From the NCBI GenBank assembly GCA_032251315.1, contig JAVVEE010000005.1:1-59440 (forward strand): a DNA stretch of 59,440 bases, given 5' to 3'. This DNA comes from LH-M37 sp032251315 (GTDB lineage: Bacteria; Pseudomonadota; Gammaproteobacteria; SZUA-229). The notes below the pieces were generated by a model. It searched no databases. It saw nothing but the letters and a program-made list of their open reading frames with translations, and was not told where the DNA came from. Positions 7,429 to 16,306 of the stretch are shown piece after piece (the first letter of the stretch is position 1; every line of letters begins with the position of its first letter). The translations under genes and the position numbers were made by a program.

Positions 7429-8664
7429 ATGGCTACAGCAAAAGCTAAAACTTCAACCATCACCTCTTTTTCCTGGGAAGGCACCAACAAACAGGGAAAA
7501 ATTCTCAAGGGCGTAAAAATGGCGGCTAATATTGAGGCGGTCAAAGCTGAATTGAAGAAGCAGGGCGTCACCGCCAGGCCGGGGAAGATAAAAAAACAGA
7601 AGAAAAAATCCGGCGGCAAAAAAATCACCCCCGCTGACATTGCGGTATTCAGTCGCCAGCTGGCGACCATGATGAAAGCCGGTGTGCCGCTGGTACAGTC
7701 CTTCGATATTGTCGGCCAGGGCCACTCCAACCCCAGCATGACCGAACTGATCATGCAGATCAAAGCCAGCGTCGAAGGCGGTAATACACTGGCCACTGCC
7801 ATGGGGGAGCACCCTCTTTATTTCGATGACCTGTTTGTCAATCTGGTCGATGCCGGTGAACAGTCGGGTGCGCTGGAAACGCTGCTGGAGAAAGTAGCGA
7901 CCTACAAGGAAAAAACTGAAGCATTGAAGAAAAAAATCAAGAAAGCGATGACCTATCCGATTTCCGTGCTTGTTGTCGCGACTATTGTATCGGTCATTCT
8001 ATTGGTATTCGTGGTACCCACATTTAAGGACATGTTTGCCAGTTTCGGCTCCGAGCTGCCCGCGTTCACCCAGATGGTGGTCGAGATGTCCGAGTTCATG
8101 ACTTCAGACGGCTGGATCGTCGGGGTGATACTGGTGGCGATCTTTGTCGCTTTTTCGGAAACCAAAAAACGTTCCAGAAAATTCAATGAAAACCTGGACA
8201 AGTTGTATCTAAAAATGCCGCTGATTTCCGGCCTGACCCACAGCTCGGCGGTGGCTCGATTTGCCCGGACGCTGTCGACCATGTTTGCCGCCGGCGTGCC
8301 GCTGGTGGATGCCATGGATTCAGTGGCCGGCGCCTCCGGCAATATCGTTTACAAAAAGGCCATTCTGGCTATTCGTGATGACATAGCACAGGGTTCAACA
8401 CTGCAATCCAGTCTGTCGCAAAGGCCCGACCTTTTCCCTAATATGCTGATCCAGATGGTCGGCATCGGTGAGGAATCCGGTGCACTCGACTCCATGCTCG
8501 CCAAGGTCGCCGAATATTTCGAATCCGCCGTGGATGATTCTGTAGACAACCTTACCACCCTGATGGAGCCGATCATCATGGCCTTTCTAGCGGTCGTCAT
8601 TGGTGGCCTGGTTATTGCCATGTATCTGCCGATTTTCAAGATGGGCGAAGTGGTTTCACAATAG
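7429..8664 (+). CDS. pilC: PilC inner-membrane platform protein
   Basis: Polytopic GspF-family protein, 411 aa, on which PilB acts to insert pilin subunits. After a lysine-rich N-terminus it has two tandem GspF/T2SSF domains (about 75-200 and 280-400), each opening with the same 'FARQLATMMKAGVPL' type pattern (seen as 'FSRQLATMMKAG' and 'FARTLSTMFAAG'). Three transmembrane helices are visible (around 178-200, 225-245 and 380-402). It lies between pilB and pilD in the standard order and is almost certainly co-transcribed. Confidence 0.95.
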   Translation: MATAKAKTSTITSFSWEGTNKQGKILKGVKMAANIEAVKAELKKQGVTARPGKIKKQKKKSGGKKITPADIAVFSRQLATMMKAGVPLVQSFDIVGQGHSNPSMTELIMQIKASVEGGNTLATAMGEHPLYFDDLFVNLVDAGEQSGALETLLEKVATYKEKTEALKKKIKKAMTYPISVLVVATIVSVILLVFVVPTFKDMFASFGSELPAFTQMVVEMSEFMTSDGWIVGVILVAIFVAFSETKKRSRKFNENLDKLYLKMPLISGLTHSSAVARFARTLSTMFAAGVPLVDAMDSVAGASGNIVYKKAILAIRDDIAQGSTLQSSLSQRPDLFPNMLIQMVGIGEESGALDSMLAKVAEYFESAVDDSVDNLTTLMEPIIMAFLAVVIGGLVIAMYLPIFKMGEVVSQ

Positions 8665-8675
8665 GCTATTCGAGC

Positions 8676-9551
8676 ATGGAAATTCTAAACGTTTTTGAAA
8701 CCACACCCTGGCTGTTTTATACCGCTGTAACTGTATTAGGCCTGTGTGTTGGCAGCTTTCTGAATGTGGTCATCTATCGGCTGCCTGCCATGATGGAGCG
8801 TGACTGGCGCATGCAATGCCACGAGTACCTGGAACTGGGTGATGCCGGGATCGATGAGAAACTCCAGCAGCTCTCCTTAGCTAAACCCCGCTCGGCCTGC
8901 CCACATTGTGGCCACAAAATCCGCGCCTGGGAGAACATTCCAGTGCTGAGCTATGTTTTCCTCAAAGGCAAATGTTCGTCCTGCGGCGTAGCCATCTCGC
9001 CGCGCTACCCGATTATCGAGCTGATTACCGGCCTGTTATCGGTGGTGGTGGCATTACAGTTTGGCGTGAGCCTGGAAACGCTGTTTGGCTTGATTCTGAC
9101 CTGGACATTGATTGCCCTGACCGTGATCGATTACGACAAGCAGTTGCTGCCCGACGACCTTACCCTGCCGCTGCTCTGGTTCGGTCTGCTGATCTCTTTT
9201 TTCGGCGTGTTTACCGATATTCAGTCCAGCCTGATCGGTGCCATGCTCGGCTACATGATTCTCTGGACGGTGTATCAGCTGTTCAAAATCGTCACCGGCA
9301 AGGAAGGCATGGGCTTCGGCGACTTCAAGCTATTGGCCGCACTGGGTGCCTGGCTGGGCTGGGAGCTGCTGCCGCAGATCATTCTGCTCTCCTCGGTGGT
9401 GGGCGCCGTCACCGGCATTGTCATGCTGATTACCGGTGCCACCAAGCGGCAGCAGCCCATTCCCTTCGGTCCCTATCTGGCCGTGGCGGGCTGGATTGCG
9501 CTGATGTGGGGCCATGATATTAACCGGCTTTATCTCTCCTCCCTTCAATAA
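8676..9551 (+). CDS. pilD: PilD prepilin peptidase / N-methyltransferase
   Basis: Bifunctional inner-membrane aspartyl protease (GXGD type), 291 aa, that removes prepilin leaders and methylates the new N-terminus. The cytoplasmic loop carries two CxxC pairs (C75/C78 and C100/C103), typical of bifunctional enzymes. The two catalytic aspartates are D152 (in 'TVIDYDKQLLPD') and D216 (in 'GMGFGDFKLL'). About eight hydrophobic segments are present. Its TAA stop shares one base with the coaE ATG (TAATG), so the two are translationally coupled. Substrates would include both pilins here and any pseudopilins elsewhere. Confidence 0.96.
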   Translation: MEILNVFETTPWLFYTAVTVLGLCVGSFLNVVIYRLPAMMERDWRMQCHEYLELGDAGIDEKLQQLSLAKPRSACPHCGHKIRAWENIPVLSYVFLKGKCSSCGVAISPRYPIIELITGLLSVVVALQFGVSLETLFGLILTWTLIALTVIDYDKQLLPDDLTLPLLWFGLLISFFGVFTDIQSSLIGAMLGYMILWTVYQLFKIVTGKEGMGFGDFKLLAALGAWLGWELLPQIILLSSVVGAVTGIVMLITGATKRQQPIPFGPYLAVAGWIALMWGHDINRLYLSSLQ

Positions 9552-10162
9552 TGCTGAAAATCGGCCTGACCGGCGGCATCGGCAGCGGCAAATCAACCGT
9601 TGCCGAACTCTTTTCCCAGCTGGGCGTGACGGTCATTGACGCCGATCAGATTTCACACCAGTTGACCCGACCGGGCACTGATAGCTTCAAGGACATTAGG
9701 CAGCTACTGGGCGATGAGTTCATCAATGCCGAGGGTGAGCTTGACCGAAAAAAAATAGCCCGGCTTATTTTTTCTGATCCGGAGAAAAAAGCCGTCCTGG
9801 AAAACATTCTTCATCCCAGAATCAAGCAGAAAATGTTGCAGGAAACTGAGCAGGCCGAGCACGATGCTTACATTATTCTGAGCATTCCCCTGTTGCTGGA
9901 AACCAATTTCACCGACCTGGTTGACCGGATTCTGGTTGTTGACGCCGATGATGAAGTAAGAATTCAGCGAACCCGACAGCGTGATGACCGCTCCGAACAA
10001 GAGATCAGAGCCATTATGCACCAGCAGGTCGACCGCGACCGTCGTCTACAATGCGCTGATGACATAATCTATAACAATGGTAATCTTGAGGACATGCGCA
10101 ATATTGTTGATCGCTTGCATCAGCAATATATGTCAATGGCAGTCGGAAATCAGCCCGGTTAG
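9551..10162 (+). CDS. coaE: Dephospho-CoA kinase
   Basis: Last step of coenzyme A synthesis: phosphorylates the 3'-hydroxyl of dephospho-CoA with ATP. The P-loop 'GGIGSGKST' is at residues 8-16, and the substrate-binding 'VIDADQISHQL' and lid 'RQRDDRSEQE' follow; the length of 203 aa is normal. The pilD-coaE-zapD order is common in gammaproteobacteria (the hofC-coaE-zapD neighbourhood of enterics). It overlaps pilD by one base. Confidence 0.96.
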   Translation: MLKIGLTGGIGSGKSTVAELFSQLGVTVIDADQISHQLTRPGTDSFKDIRQLLGDEFINAEGELDRKKIARLIFSDPEKKAVLENILHPRIKQKMLQETEQAEHDAYIILSIPLLLETNFTDLVDRILVVDADDEVRIQRTRQRDDRSEQEIRAIMHQQVDRDRRLQCADDIIYNNGNLEDMRNIVDRLHQQYMSMAVGNQPG

Positions 10163-10221
10163 TTTGCGTATGCGCTAAGATGTGCCAAAATTGCCCATTG
10201 ATCTGAGCTAACACATCCATC

Positions 10222-10992
10222 GTGACCGAATTAATTACATACGAACAACCCATCAACGAACGCATTCGCACTTTCCTGCGCCTGGAAAAAATGTTCCGGC
10301 AGTATGAATTCCATTTAAGGCAGGGCAGCACCTGGAATCACGCCATTGCCATCAACTCAATCAATGAACTGATTACCGTCACCACCCGCTCGGACATTAA
10401 ACTGGAGGCGCTGAAAGAACTGGAACGGCAAAACACCCGCCTGGAGCGCCTGTCGTCACGCTCGCACATCGACCAACATCAGCTTGACTCACTGCTTAAT
10501 AAACAGAAAAAATTAATCGCAGAGCTACAGGCAATCCAGGGGCAACTGGGGAAAAACACACAAGCCGTTGAACTGCTGTTGACCATGCGACAGAAAAGCT
10601 CGATTCCGGGCTGCCTTTGTGATTTTGACCTGCCTGCCTATCAGCACTGGCAGAGCCAGCCCGAGCAGATCCGCAAGAGCCATCTTCAACAGTGGTTCCA
10701 GCCTTTTAGTGTACTTGACCAGTCCATCCATCTAATTCTGGATGTACTGCGTCACAGCGTGGAAGATAGCGAAGAGACCGCCACGAATGGTTTTTTTCAG
10801 CACTCCATCCCCGGCAATCAGACTATTCAGCTGCTCAGAATAAGCATTCCCGCGGATAGTGATTGCTACCCCGAGATCAGTGCCGGTAAACAGCGTTTTT
10901 CTATCCGCTTCATGAGTAACAAGGATCCTGCTAACCGCCCTGAGCAGTGCTCTGAGAATATAAGTTTCAAGCTTAATATGTGCACCATATAG
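10222..10992 (+). CDS. zapD: ZapD cell-division protein (FtsZ-bundling factor)
   Basis: Cytoplasmic protein that binds the FtsZ C-terminal peptide and bundles protofilaments. The opening 'YEQPINERIRTFLRLEKMF' matches the conserved ZapD N-terminus, followed by a helical region with a 'SRSHIDQHQL' segment and a beta-rich domain. The start is GTG at 10222; no ATG in frame fits the family. The gene lies 60 bases after coaE. The small zinc protein YacG that often follows zapD is absent: only 59 bases separate zapD from the convergent Nudix gene. Confidence 0.92.
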   Translation: MTELITYEQPINERIRTFLRLEKMFRQYEFHLRQGSTWNHAIAINSINELITVTTRSDIKLEALKELERQNTRLERLSSRSHIDQHQLDSLLNKQKKLIAELQAIQGQLGKNTQAVELLLTMRQKSSIPGCLCDFDLPAYQHWQSQPEQIRKSHLQQWFQPFSVLDQSIHLILDVLRHSVEDSEETATNGFFQHSIPGNQTIQLLRISIPADSDCYPEISAGKQRFSIRFMSNKDPANRPEQCSENISFKLNMCTI

Positions 10993-11051
10993 AAACTTAC
11001 TGCTTTATTTTCAGCTGTCTCTGAAGCAATCTGAGGCCTTGTTCCGGAGCC

Positions 11052-12011
11052 TTATTCCAGATTCCACAGCGCGCCGATCGCAGCAATGCCCTGCGCTCCC
11101 GCCGACCAGGCTTTTTCCGTATCATCTCGACATACACCGCCCAGCGCATAAACCGGCACACTGACCTGAGCGGTCATGGCGGCAAATTTTTCCCAGCCCA
11201 ATGGGTTTATCTCCGGATGGGTCGCCGTTGCCTGCACCGGCGAGACCACCATGAAATCAACGCCCAGCGCCTCGGCGTCGAGCATCTCCTGCACCGTGTG
11301 GCAGGAGACTGAAAGACAGTCACAATCCGGCTTTTCCCTGCACTGCTGTAACTTCCGGCTGTTCAGGTGCAAACAGGAAGGGTTGATAAGTTGTTGCAGC
11401 TCATCAGGCAGGTTGAACATCAGCCTGACGCCGGCGTGTTCACATAAAGCTGTAGCGCGCCTGATGATCTGTGCGGCATATTTTTCATCCACGCTTTGCA
11501 GCCAGTCGTGGGTGAGCCTTAACTGCGCCAGGCGGATACCGCGATCAATCGCCGATTTTAGGCGTGCTTCAAATTCATCAATAGAATCAAACTTGCCTGT
11601 GATCAGGTAGTGCTCGGGCAAATTCAGCGCCGTAATAATGGCGGTATTGGCGGCGGGAAATTCGGCGGAATCGAGTTGCTCAATCTTCTGCCGGCGTATG
11701 GCCTGACCTTCCCTGCTCACGCCTTCCCTGTCAACAGGCTCGCCGCTATAGGCATCCACTTTCCAGACATCCAGCAGAACGGTTTTATCGCCATACCGAT
11801 GGGTCACTTTTATCAGGGGGCGATATGACGTTGCACAGATGCCCAGCTCTTCGTCAAGCTCGCGTAACAGCGCTTGCTGCACTGACTCACCAGCTTCGAG
11901 TTTGCCCCCGGGGAACTCCCAAAATCCGCCCAGATGCACATCAGGCGCGCGCCGGCTGATTAAAACCTCGTTATTGCTGTTAACGATGGCGGCAAGTGCA
12001 ATATGGATCAT
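11052..12011 (-). CDS. mutT: Nudix hydrolase (MutT-like) fused to a thiamine-phosphate-synthase-like domain
   Basis: Two-domain protein of about 319 aa. The N-terminal Nudix domain has a complete box at about residues 36-58 (G-x5-E-x7-REL-x-EE-x-GI) and the 'LISRR' and 'WEFPGGK' MutT context, so it is expected to clear 8-oxo-dGTP. The C-terminal half (about 140-319) resembles a ThiE/TenI TIM barrel ('LRLTHDWLQ', 'VDFMVVSPVQATATHP', 'YALGGV'). It lacks an obvious classic ThiE phosphate-binding signature, so thiamine synthesis is doubtful. Such fusions downstream of secA/argJ are known in gammaproteobacteria. The in-frame start at 12023 is TTG; the ATG at 12011 fits MutT better. It follows argJ closely. 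Confidence 0.88.
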   Translation of the reverse strand: MIHIALAAIVNSNNEVLISRRAPDVHLGGFWEFPGGKLEAGESVQQALLRELDEELGICATSYRPLIKVTHRYGDKTVLLDVWKVDAYSGEPVDREGVSREGQAIRRQKIEQLDSAEFPAANTAIITALNLPEHYLITGKFDSIDEFEARLKSAIDRGIRLAQLRLTHDWLQSVDEKYAAQIIRRATALCEHAGVRLMFNLPDELQQLINPSCLHLNSRKLQQCREKPDCDCLSVSCHTVQEMLDAEALGVDFMVVSPVQATATHPEINPLGWEKFAAMTAQVSVPVYALGGVCRDDTEKAWSAGAQGIAAIGALWNLE

Positions 12012-12041
12012 TTCAGTGTGCAAATTTATGAAGAATCCGAG

Positions 12042-13259
12042 CTAGCTCCGATAGTCGGAATTGATGGTCACGTAATCGTGGGACAGATCGGTGGTCCAGA
12101 TGGTGGTCGCGATTTCACCTCGACCGAGCACCACCTTTATGGTGATTTCAGGCTGATGCATGACGCGCTGACCGGCTTCTTCGGTATAGCCTGCATCTCT
12201 GCAACCGCCGCTGACGATACAGACATCATCAAGATAAATATTGACATTTTCCGCCACCAGATTTTCAATGCCGGCATTGCCGACCGCCGCCAGGATACGT
12301 CCCCAGTTGGGGTCACTGGCGAATAAGGCTGTTTTCACCAGCGGTGAATGGGCAATGCGATAGCCGACGTCGCGCGCCTCTTTCAAGGAGGCCGCTGCCA
12401 CCACGTTCACACTGATAAACTTTGTCGCCCCCTCGCCGTCGCGCACGACAGCCTGAGCAAGGTGCAGGCAGACCTCATCAAGCGCCCGCGAAAAAGCGGC
12501 GGCAGCGTCGCTATCCGCATCGATGAGAATACTGTTCGAGGCTCCGGAAGCCATCAACAGGCAGGCATCATTGGTTGAGGTGTCGCTGTCGACGGTGATG
12601 GAGTTAAAGCTTTTCGCTACCGCCCCATCAAGGCAGTGCTGTAGATAGGCATCACTGACTCTGGCATCGGTGCCGATAAAGGCCAGCATGGTCGCCATGT
12701 TGGGGCATATCATGCCCGAGCCCTTGGTGATGCCGGTAATCGTCACCGGCATACCTTCGATCATGATCTGTTTGGAGACGGCTTTGGCAATGGTGTCGGT
12801 GGTCATAATGCCGCGCACCGCCGGCATCCAGTTATCGACCGCCAGATGCTGACTCGCCGCTGTAATGCCCGAACTCAAGGCTTGCATCGGCAGCGACTCG
12901 CCGATCACACCGGTGGAAAAAGGTAAGACCTCCTCAACCTTACAGGCCAGCGCCTGAGCCACCCATTCACAGCTTTGCAGCGCATTCTGTATGCCCTGCT
13001 CGCCGGTGCCGGCGTTGGCGTTGCCTGAATTGATCAGCAGCACCCGGGGAGAGGTTTGGGCCAGATGTTTTTTGGCCACCAGCACCGGAGCCGCCGCAAA
13101 GGAATTTTGCGTGAAGGTGGCGGCGCAGGTTGAGTCAGGAGCGAGCTTGATCAGCACCAGATCTTCCCGCTCTCTGGATTTAATGCCGCAAGCGACGGCA
13201 GCGAGTTCGATGCCTGCAACCGGAAGAATATTAATGGGTTCTGAGAGACCTACTGCCAT
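12042..13259 (-). CDS. argJ: Arginine biosynthesis bifunctional protein ArgJ
   Basis: Glutamate N-acetyltransferase, often also amino-acid acetyltransferase, which recycles the acetyl group in ornithine synthesis. The precursor cleaves itself between Ala189 and the nucleophile Thr190 in 'KGSGMICPNMATML', giving alpha and beta chains. The 405-aa length is normal. It lies between secA and the mutT-like gene, the usual position in many gammaproteobacteria. Whether it performs both reactions cannot be told from sequence. Confidence 0.95.
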   Translation of the reverse strand: MAVGLSEPINILPVAGIELAAVACGIKSREREDLVLIKLAPDSTCAATFTQNSFAAAPVLVAKKHLAQTSPRVLLINSGNANAGTGEQGIQNALQSCEWVAQALACKVEEVLPFSTGVIGESLPMQALSSGITAASQHLAVDNWMPAVRGIMTTDTIAKAVSKQIMIEGMPVTITGITKGSGMICPNMATMLAFIGTDARVSDAYLQHCLDGAVAKSFNSITVDSDTSTNDACLLMASGASNSILIDADSDAAAAFSRALDEVCLHLAQAVVRDGEGATKFISVNVVAAASLKEARDVGYRIAHSPLVKTALFASDPNWGRILAAVGNAGIENLVAENVNIYLDDVCIVSGGCRDAGYTEEAGQRVMHQPEITIKVVLGRGEIATTIWTTDLSHDYVTINSDYRS

Positions 13260-13352
13260 ATCACGCCTTCACACAATAAATAGAGTTAACTGCAATAAAC
13301 TAGGTGGGATTATATCTGCTTTATATTAGAAGCCGTAGCAATCCGACAACCA

Positions 13353-13436
13353 TAAGATTCTCAATCCGCAAAAATACACATCAAATCTTGCGTCCTTTGC
13401 GTTTTTCGCGGACCGTCTTTTTCTATTAGAATCTTA
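13353..13436. repeat. 84-base MITE-like element with inverted ends
   Basis: Perfect eight-base terminal inverted repeats (TAAGATTC at 13353-13360, GAATCTTA at 13429-13436) enclose a second nested inverted repeat (TCCGCAAAAA with TTTTTCGCGGA, one bulge). The inner TTGCGTCCTTTGCGTTTTTCGCG part resembles non-coding repeats I have seen dispersed in proteobacterial genomes. It lies between argJ and secA and carries no gene. The mobility claim is inference. Confidence 0.45.
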
Positions 13437-13461
13437 AATTGGGCTGAAATAAAAGATCAGA

Positions 13462-16188
13462 TCAGCTCAGTTTGCCATGACACTGCTTGAATTTCTTGCC
13501 CGAGCCACACCAGCAAGGATCATTTCGCCCCAGCTTTTTCTCACCGCGAACATAAGGCTGCACCGGTGCCGTAGCGGACTCGTCATCCGCCTGCTGTTCC
13601 TGATGGATGCTGTCTATCTGCTCATGCTGATAATTAACATTATCGGTCTTAACATTCCCGGCCTCTTCAATGTTCTCAATTTCTTCACGGGCCTGAATCT
13701 GTACTTTGGAGAGAATGGAAATCGCCTCGTATTTAATTTTATCCAGCATTTCCGAGAACATCTCAAACGATTCGCGCTTGTATTCCTGCTTTGGGTTTTT
13801 CTGTGCGTAGCCTCGCAGGCCGATACTCTGACGCAAATAATCCATTGCCGCCAGATGCTCTTTCCAGATTCTGTCGAGCACTGTTAACAACACATATTTT
13901 TCGTACTTGCGCATGCCTTCATCACCGGCCATTTTCTCCTTGGCCTGATAATCTGCCACCAGGGTGTCCAGAATACGCCGGCGCAGGCCCTCTTCATTCA
14001 AGCCATCATCCTCGTCCAGCCATTTCTGGATGGGCATATCACTGCCGAATTCGTCATACAGTGCCTTTTCCAGGCCCTCGATATCCCACTGCTCATCCAT
14101 ACTGCCGGGCATAATGTAACCGGAAATAACATTCTCTACCACGTCCTCGCGAATACTCGACACGACTTCCGACAGATCGTCTTTCGACATCATTTCATTA
14201 CGTTGCGCATAAACGACCTTACGCTGGTCATTAGCGACATCGTCATAATCCAGTACCTGCTTACGAATATCGAAGTTATGGCCTTCAACCTTACGCTGAG
14301 CATTTTCAATTGCCCGGTTCACCCATGGATGCTCAATCGCTTCACCGCGTTCCATGCCCAGTTTCTTCATCAGGGAGCCGACGCGTTCCGAAGCAAAGAT
14401 TCGCATCAGATCATCTTCCAGCGACAGGTAGAAACGGGTTGAACCCGGATCGCCCTGACGGCCCGAACGACCTCGCAGCTGGTTATCGATGCGCCGGGAT
14501 TCATGCCGTTCACTGCCTATAACGTGCAGGCCACCTGCATCCAGCACCAACTGATGCCGCTCTTTCCATCTGGCGTGTATTTCGTCAACTTCGGCGGGTG
14601 TAGCCTCCGGCTTTTTCGCCAGATCCGCATCCAGACTCCCGCCCAGCACAATATCGGTACCTCGACCGGCCATGTTGGTGGCGATGGTTACCGCCCCCGG
14701 CTGGCCGGCCTGCTCGATAATATGGGCTTCATTTTCATGCTGCTTGGCATTCAGTACATTGTGGGGTATTTTCCCCTGTGTTAACTGCGCGGAAATTATC
14801 TCTGAAACTTCAATGGAAGCCGTACCCACCAGCACCGGTTGCTTACGCTCAACACAGTCACGTACGTCTGCGACTATGGCTTCATATTTTTCCGGCTGAC
14901 TTAAATAAACAAGGTCGGTGTTATCCTTGCGAATCATCGGTTTGTTAGTGGGAATCAGTACTACTTCAAGATTATAAATCTGCATCAACTCGGCGGCTTC
15001 AGTGTCAGCCGTACCGGTCATGCCCGATAATTTTTCATACAGACGGAAATAGTTCTGAAAAGTGATCGATGCCAGCGTCTGGTTTTCACTCTGTATTTTC
15101 ACCCCTTCCTTGGCCTCTACAGCCTGATGCAGACCTTCGGACCAGCGCCGACCCGGCATGGTTCTGCCGGTAAATTCATCGACAATAATCACCTCATCAT
15201 TCTTCACCAGATAATGAACATCTCTCTTGAATAAAGCCTTGGCTCGCAAGGCTGCATTTAGATAATGGATGAGACTGATATTGTTGGCACTGTATAAACT
15301 TTCGTCAGCCGGCAGAATGCCTTCATCGACCAGAATCTGCTCAACCTTCTGATGCCCCTGCTCGGTGATGTGAACGGAACGGTTCTTCTCATCGACAGAA
15401 TAATCACCCTCTTCAACCGCATCTTTGTCTTCTTTGTGTTCGCCCTGTTCCAGCTGCTTGACGATTTCCTTAAACTTCAGGTGCAGCTCGCTGCTGTCAC
15501 TGACCGACCCTGAAATAATCAGCGGTGTTCTGGCTTCGTCGATAAGAATCGAATCAACTTCATCGATAATGGCGAAATTCAGTTCGCGCTGAACTTTTTC
15601 TTCCAGCGTGAAGGCCATGTTATCCCTGAGATAATCAAAGCCGAATTCATTGTTGGTACCGTAGGTAATGTCTGCCGCATACGCCTGTTTCTTTTCCTCG
15701 GCATTCAGACCGCCGATACTGACACCGGTGGTCAGGCCGAGAAAGCTGTACAGCTGCCCCATCCATTCAGCATCACGTCTGGCGAGATAATCGTTAACCG
15801 TCACCACGTGCACGCCCTTGCCCGATAGCGCGTTGAGGTAGGCTGCCAGGGTTGCCACCAGCGTCTTGCCTTCACCGGTGCGCATTTCAGCAATCTTGCC
15901 CGCGTGCAGAACCATGCCGCCAATCAACTGTACATCGAAATGGCGCATATTAAACACGCGCTTACCCGCTTCACGCGCCGTTGCAAATGCTTCGGGTAGC
16001 AACTGGTCCAGCGTCTCACCCTGCTGATATCGCTCGCGATACTCGACTGTTTTCGCCGCCAGCTGCTCATCACTCAGCGCTGATATTTCCGCTTCAAGCC
16101 GGTTAATTTTTTCGGCTGTCTTGAAGTGTTGTTTGATTATGCGATCGTTACGACTACCAAATACTTTACGGAAAACATTGTTTATCAT
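13462..16188 (-). CDS. secA: SecA preprotein translocase ATPase
   Basis: Motor of Sec-dependent export, about 908 aa. It has a helicase-like nucleotide domain with Walker A 'MRTGEGKT' and Walker B 'VDEVDSILIDEARTP', the preprotein cross-linking domain, and the second nucleotide domain ending in 'QLRGRSGRQGDPGSTRFY'. The helical scaffold follows, and the C-terminal SEC-C zinc motif (C-x-C-x8-C-H in 'CWCGSGKKFKQCH') binds SecB. An in-frame TTG at 16197 is possible, but the ATG at 16188 gives the standard 'MINNVFRKVFGSRNDR' start. No secM is present upstream; an M23 peptidase gene takes that place. Confidence 0.98.
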   Translation of the reverse strand: MINNVFRKVFGSRNDRIIKQHFKTAEKINRLEAEISALSDEQLAAKTVEYRERYQQGETLDQLLPEAFATAREAGKRVFNMRHFDVQLIGGMVLHAGKIAEMRTGEGKTLVATLAAYLNALSGKGVHVVTVNDYLARRDAEWMGQLYSFLGLTTGVSIGGLNAEEKKQAYAADITYGTNNEFGFDYLRDNMAFTLEEKVQRELNFAIIDEVDSILIDEARTPLIISGSVSDSSELHLKFKEIVKQLEQGEHKEDKDAVEEGDYSVDEKNRSVHITEQGHQKVEQILVDEGILPADESLYSANNISLIHYLNAALRAKALFKRDVHYLVKNDEVIIVDEFTGRTMPGRRWSEGLHQAVEAKEGVKIQSENQTLASITFQNYFRLYEKLSGMTGTADTEAAELMQIYNLEVVLIPTNKPMIRKDNTDLVYLSQPEKYEAIVADVRDCVERKQPVLVGTASIEVSEIISAQLTQGKIPHNVLNAKQHENEAHIIEQAGQPGAVTIATNMAGRGTDIVLGGSLDADLAKKPEATPAEVDEIHARWKERHQLVLDAGGLHVIGSERHESRRIDNQLRGRSGRQGDPGSTRFYLSLEDDLMRIFASERVGSLMKKLGMERGEAIEHPWVNRAIENAQRKVEGHNFDIRKQVLDYDDVANDQRKVVYAQRNEMMSKDDLSEVVSSIREDVVENVISGYIMPGSMDEQWDIEGLEKALYDEFGSDMPIQKWLDEDDGLNEEGLRRRILDTLVADYQAKEKMAGDEGMRKYEKYVLLTVLDRIWKEHLAAMDYLRQSIGLRGYAQKNPKQEYKRESFEMFSEMLDKIKYEAISILSKVQIQAREEIENIEEAGNVKTDNVNYQHEQIDSIHQEQQADDESATAPVQPYVRGEKKLGRNDPCWCGSGKKFKQCHGKLS

Positions 16189-16210
16189 TTTTGACAACTA
16201 ACCTGTGACA

Positions 16211-16234
16211 AAAAACCGGACTAAAAAGCCCGGT
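16211..16234 (-). terminator. Hairpin with T run between the M23 peptidase gene and secA
   Basis: On the minus strand ACCGG pairs with CCGGT around a ten-base loop and is followed by six T (plus-strand A run ending at 16214). It fits a weak Rho-independent terminator downstream of the M23 gene, about 14 bases before the secA leader. Together with 16258-16285 it forms a tandem. Confidence 0.55.
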
Positions 16235-16257
16235 ATCTAAAAAAATTAATAACACAA

Positions 16258-16285
16258 CATGACCGAGAGTCTATCTCCGGTCATG
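16258..16285 (-). terminator. Perfect eight-base inverted repeat after the M23 peptidase gene
   Basis: CATGACCG and CGGTCATG are separated by 12 bases and start about 21 bases downstream of the M23 stop. A T-rich stretch lies further downstream, not directly at the stem. It is probably the first of two tandem terminators, or alternatively a protein-binding palindrome. Confidence 0.4.
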
Positions 16286-16306
16286 AACGTTAAATAAATG
16301 ACTAAC

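Noticed and set aside
8906..9517. 203-codon plus-strand frame inside pilD
   Set aside because: It is an out-of-frame shadow of pilD, which has both catalytic aspartates and both CxxC pairs.
10993..11051. Missing yacG gene between zapD and the mutT-like gene
   Set aside because: I looked for a small zinc-finger frame, but only 59 bases are available, so no gene or remnant can be called.
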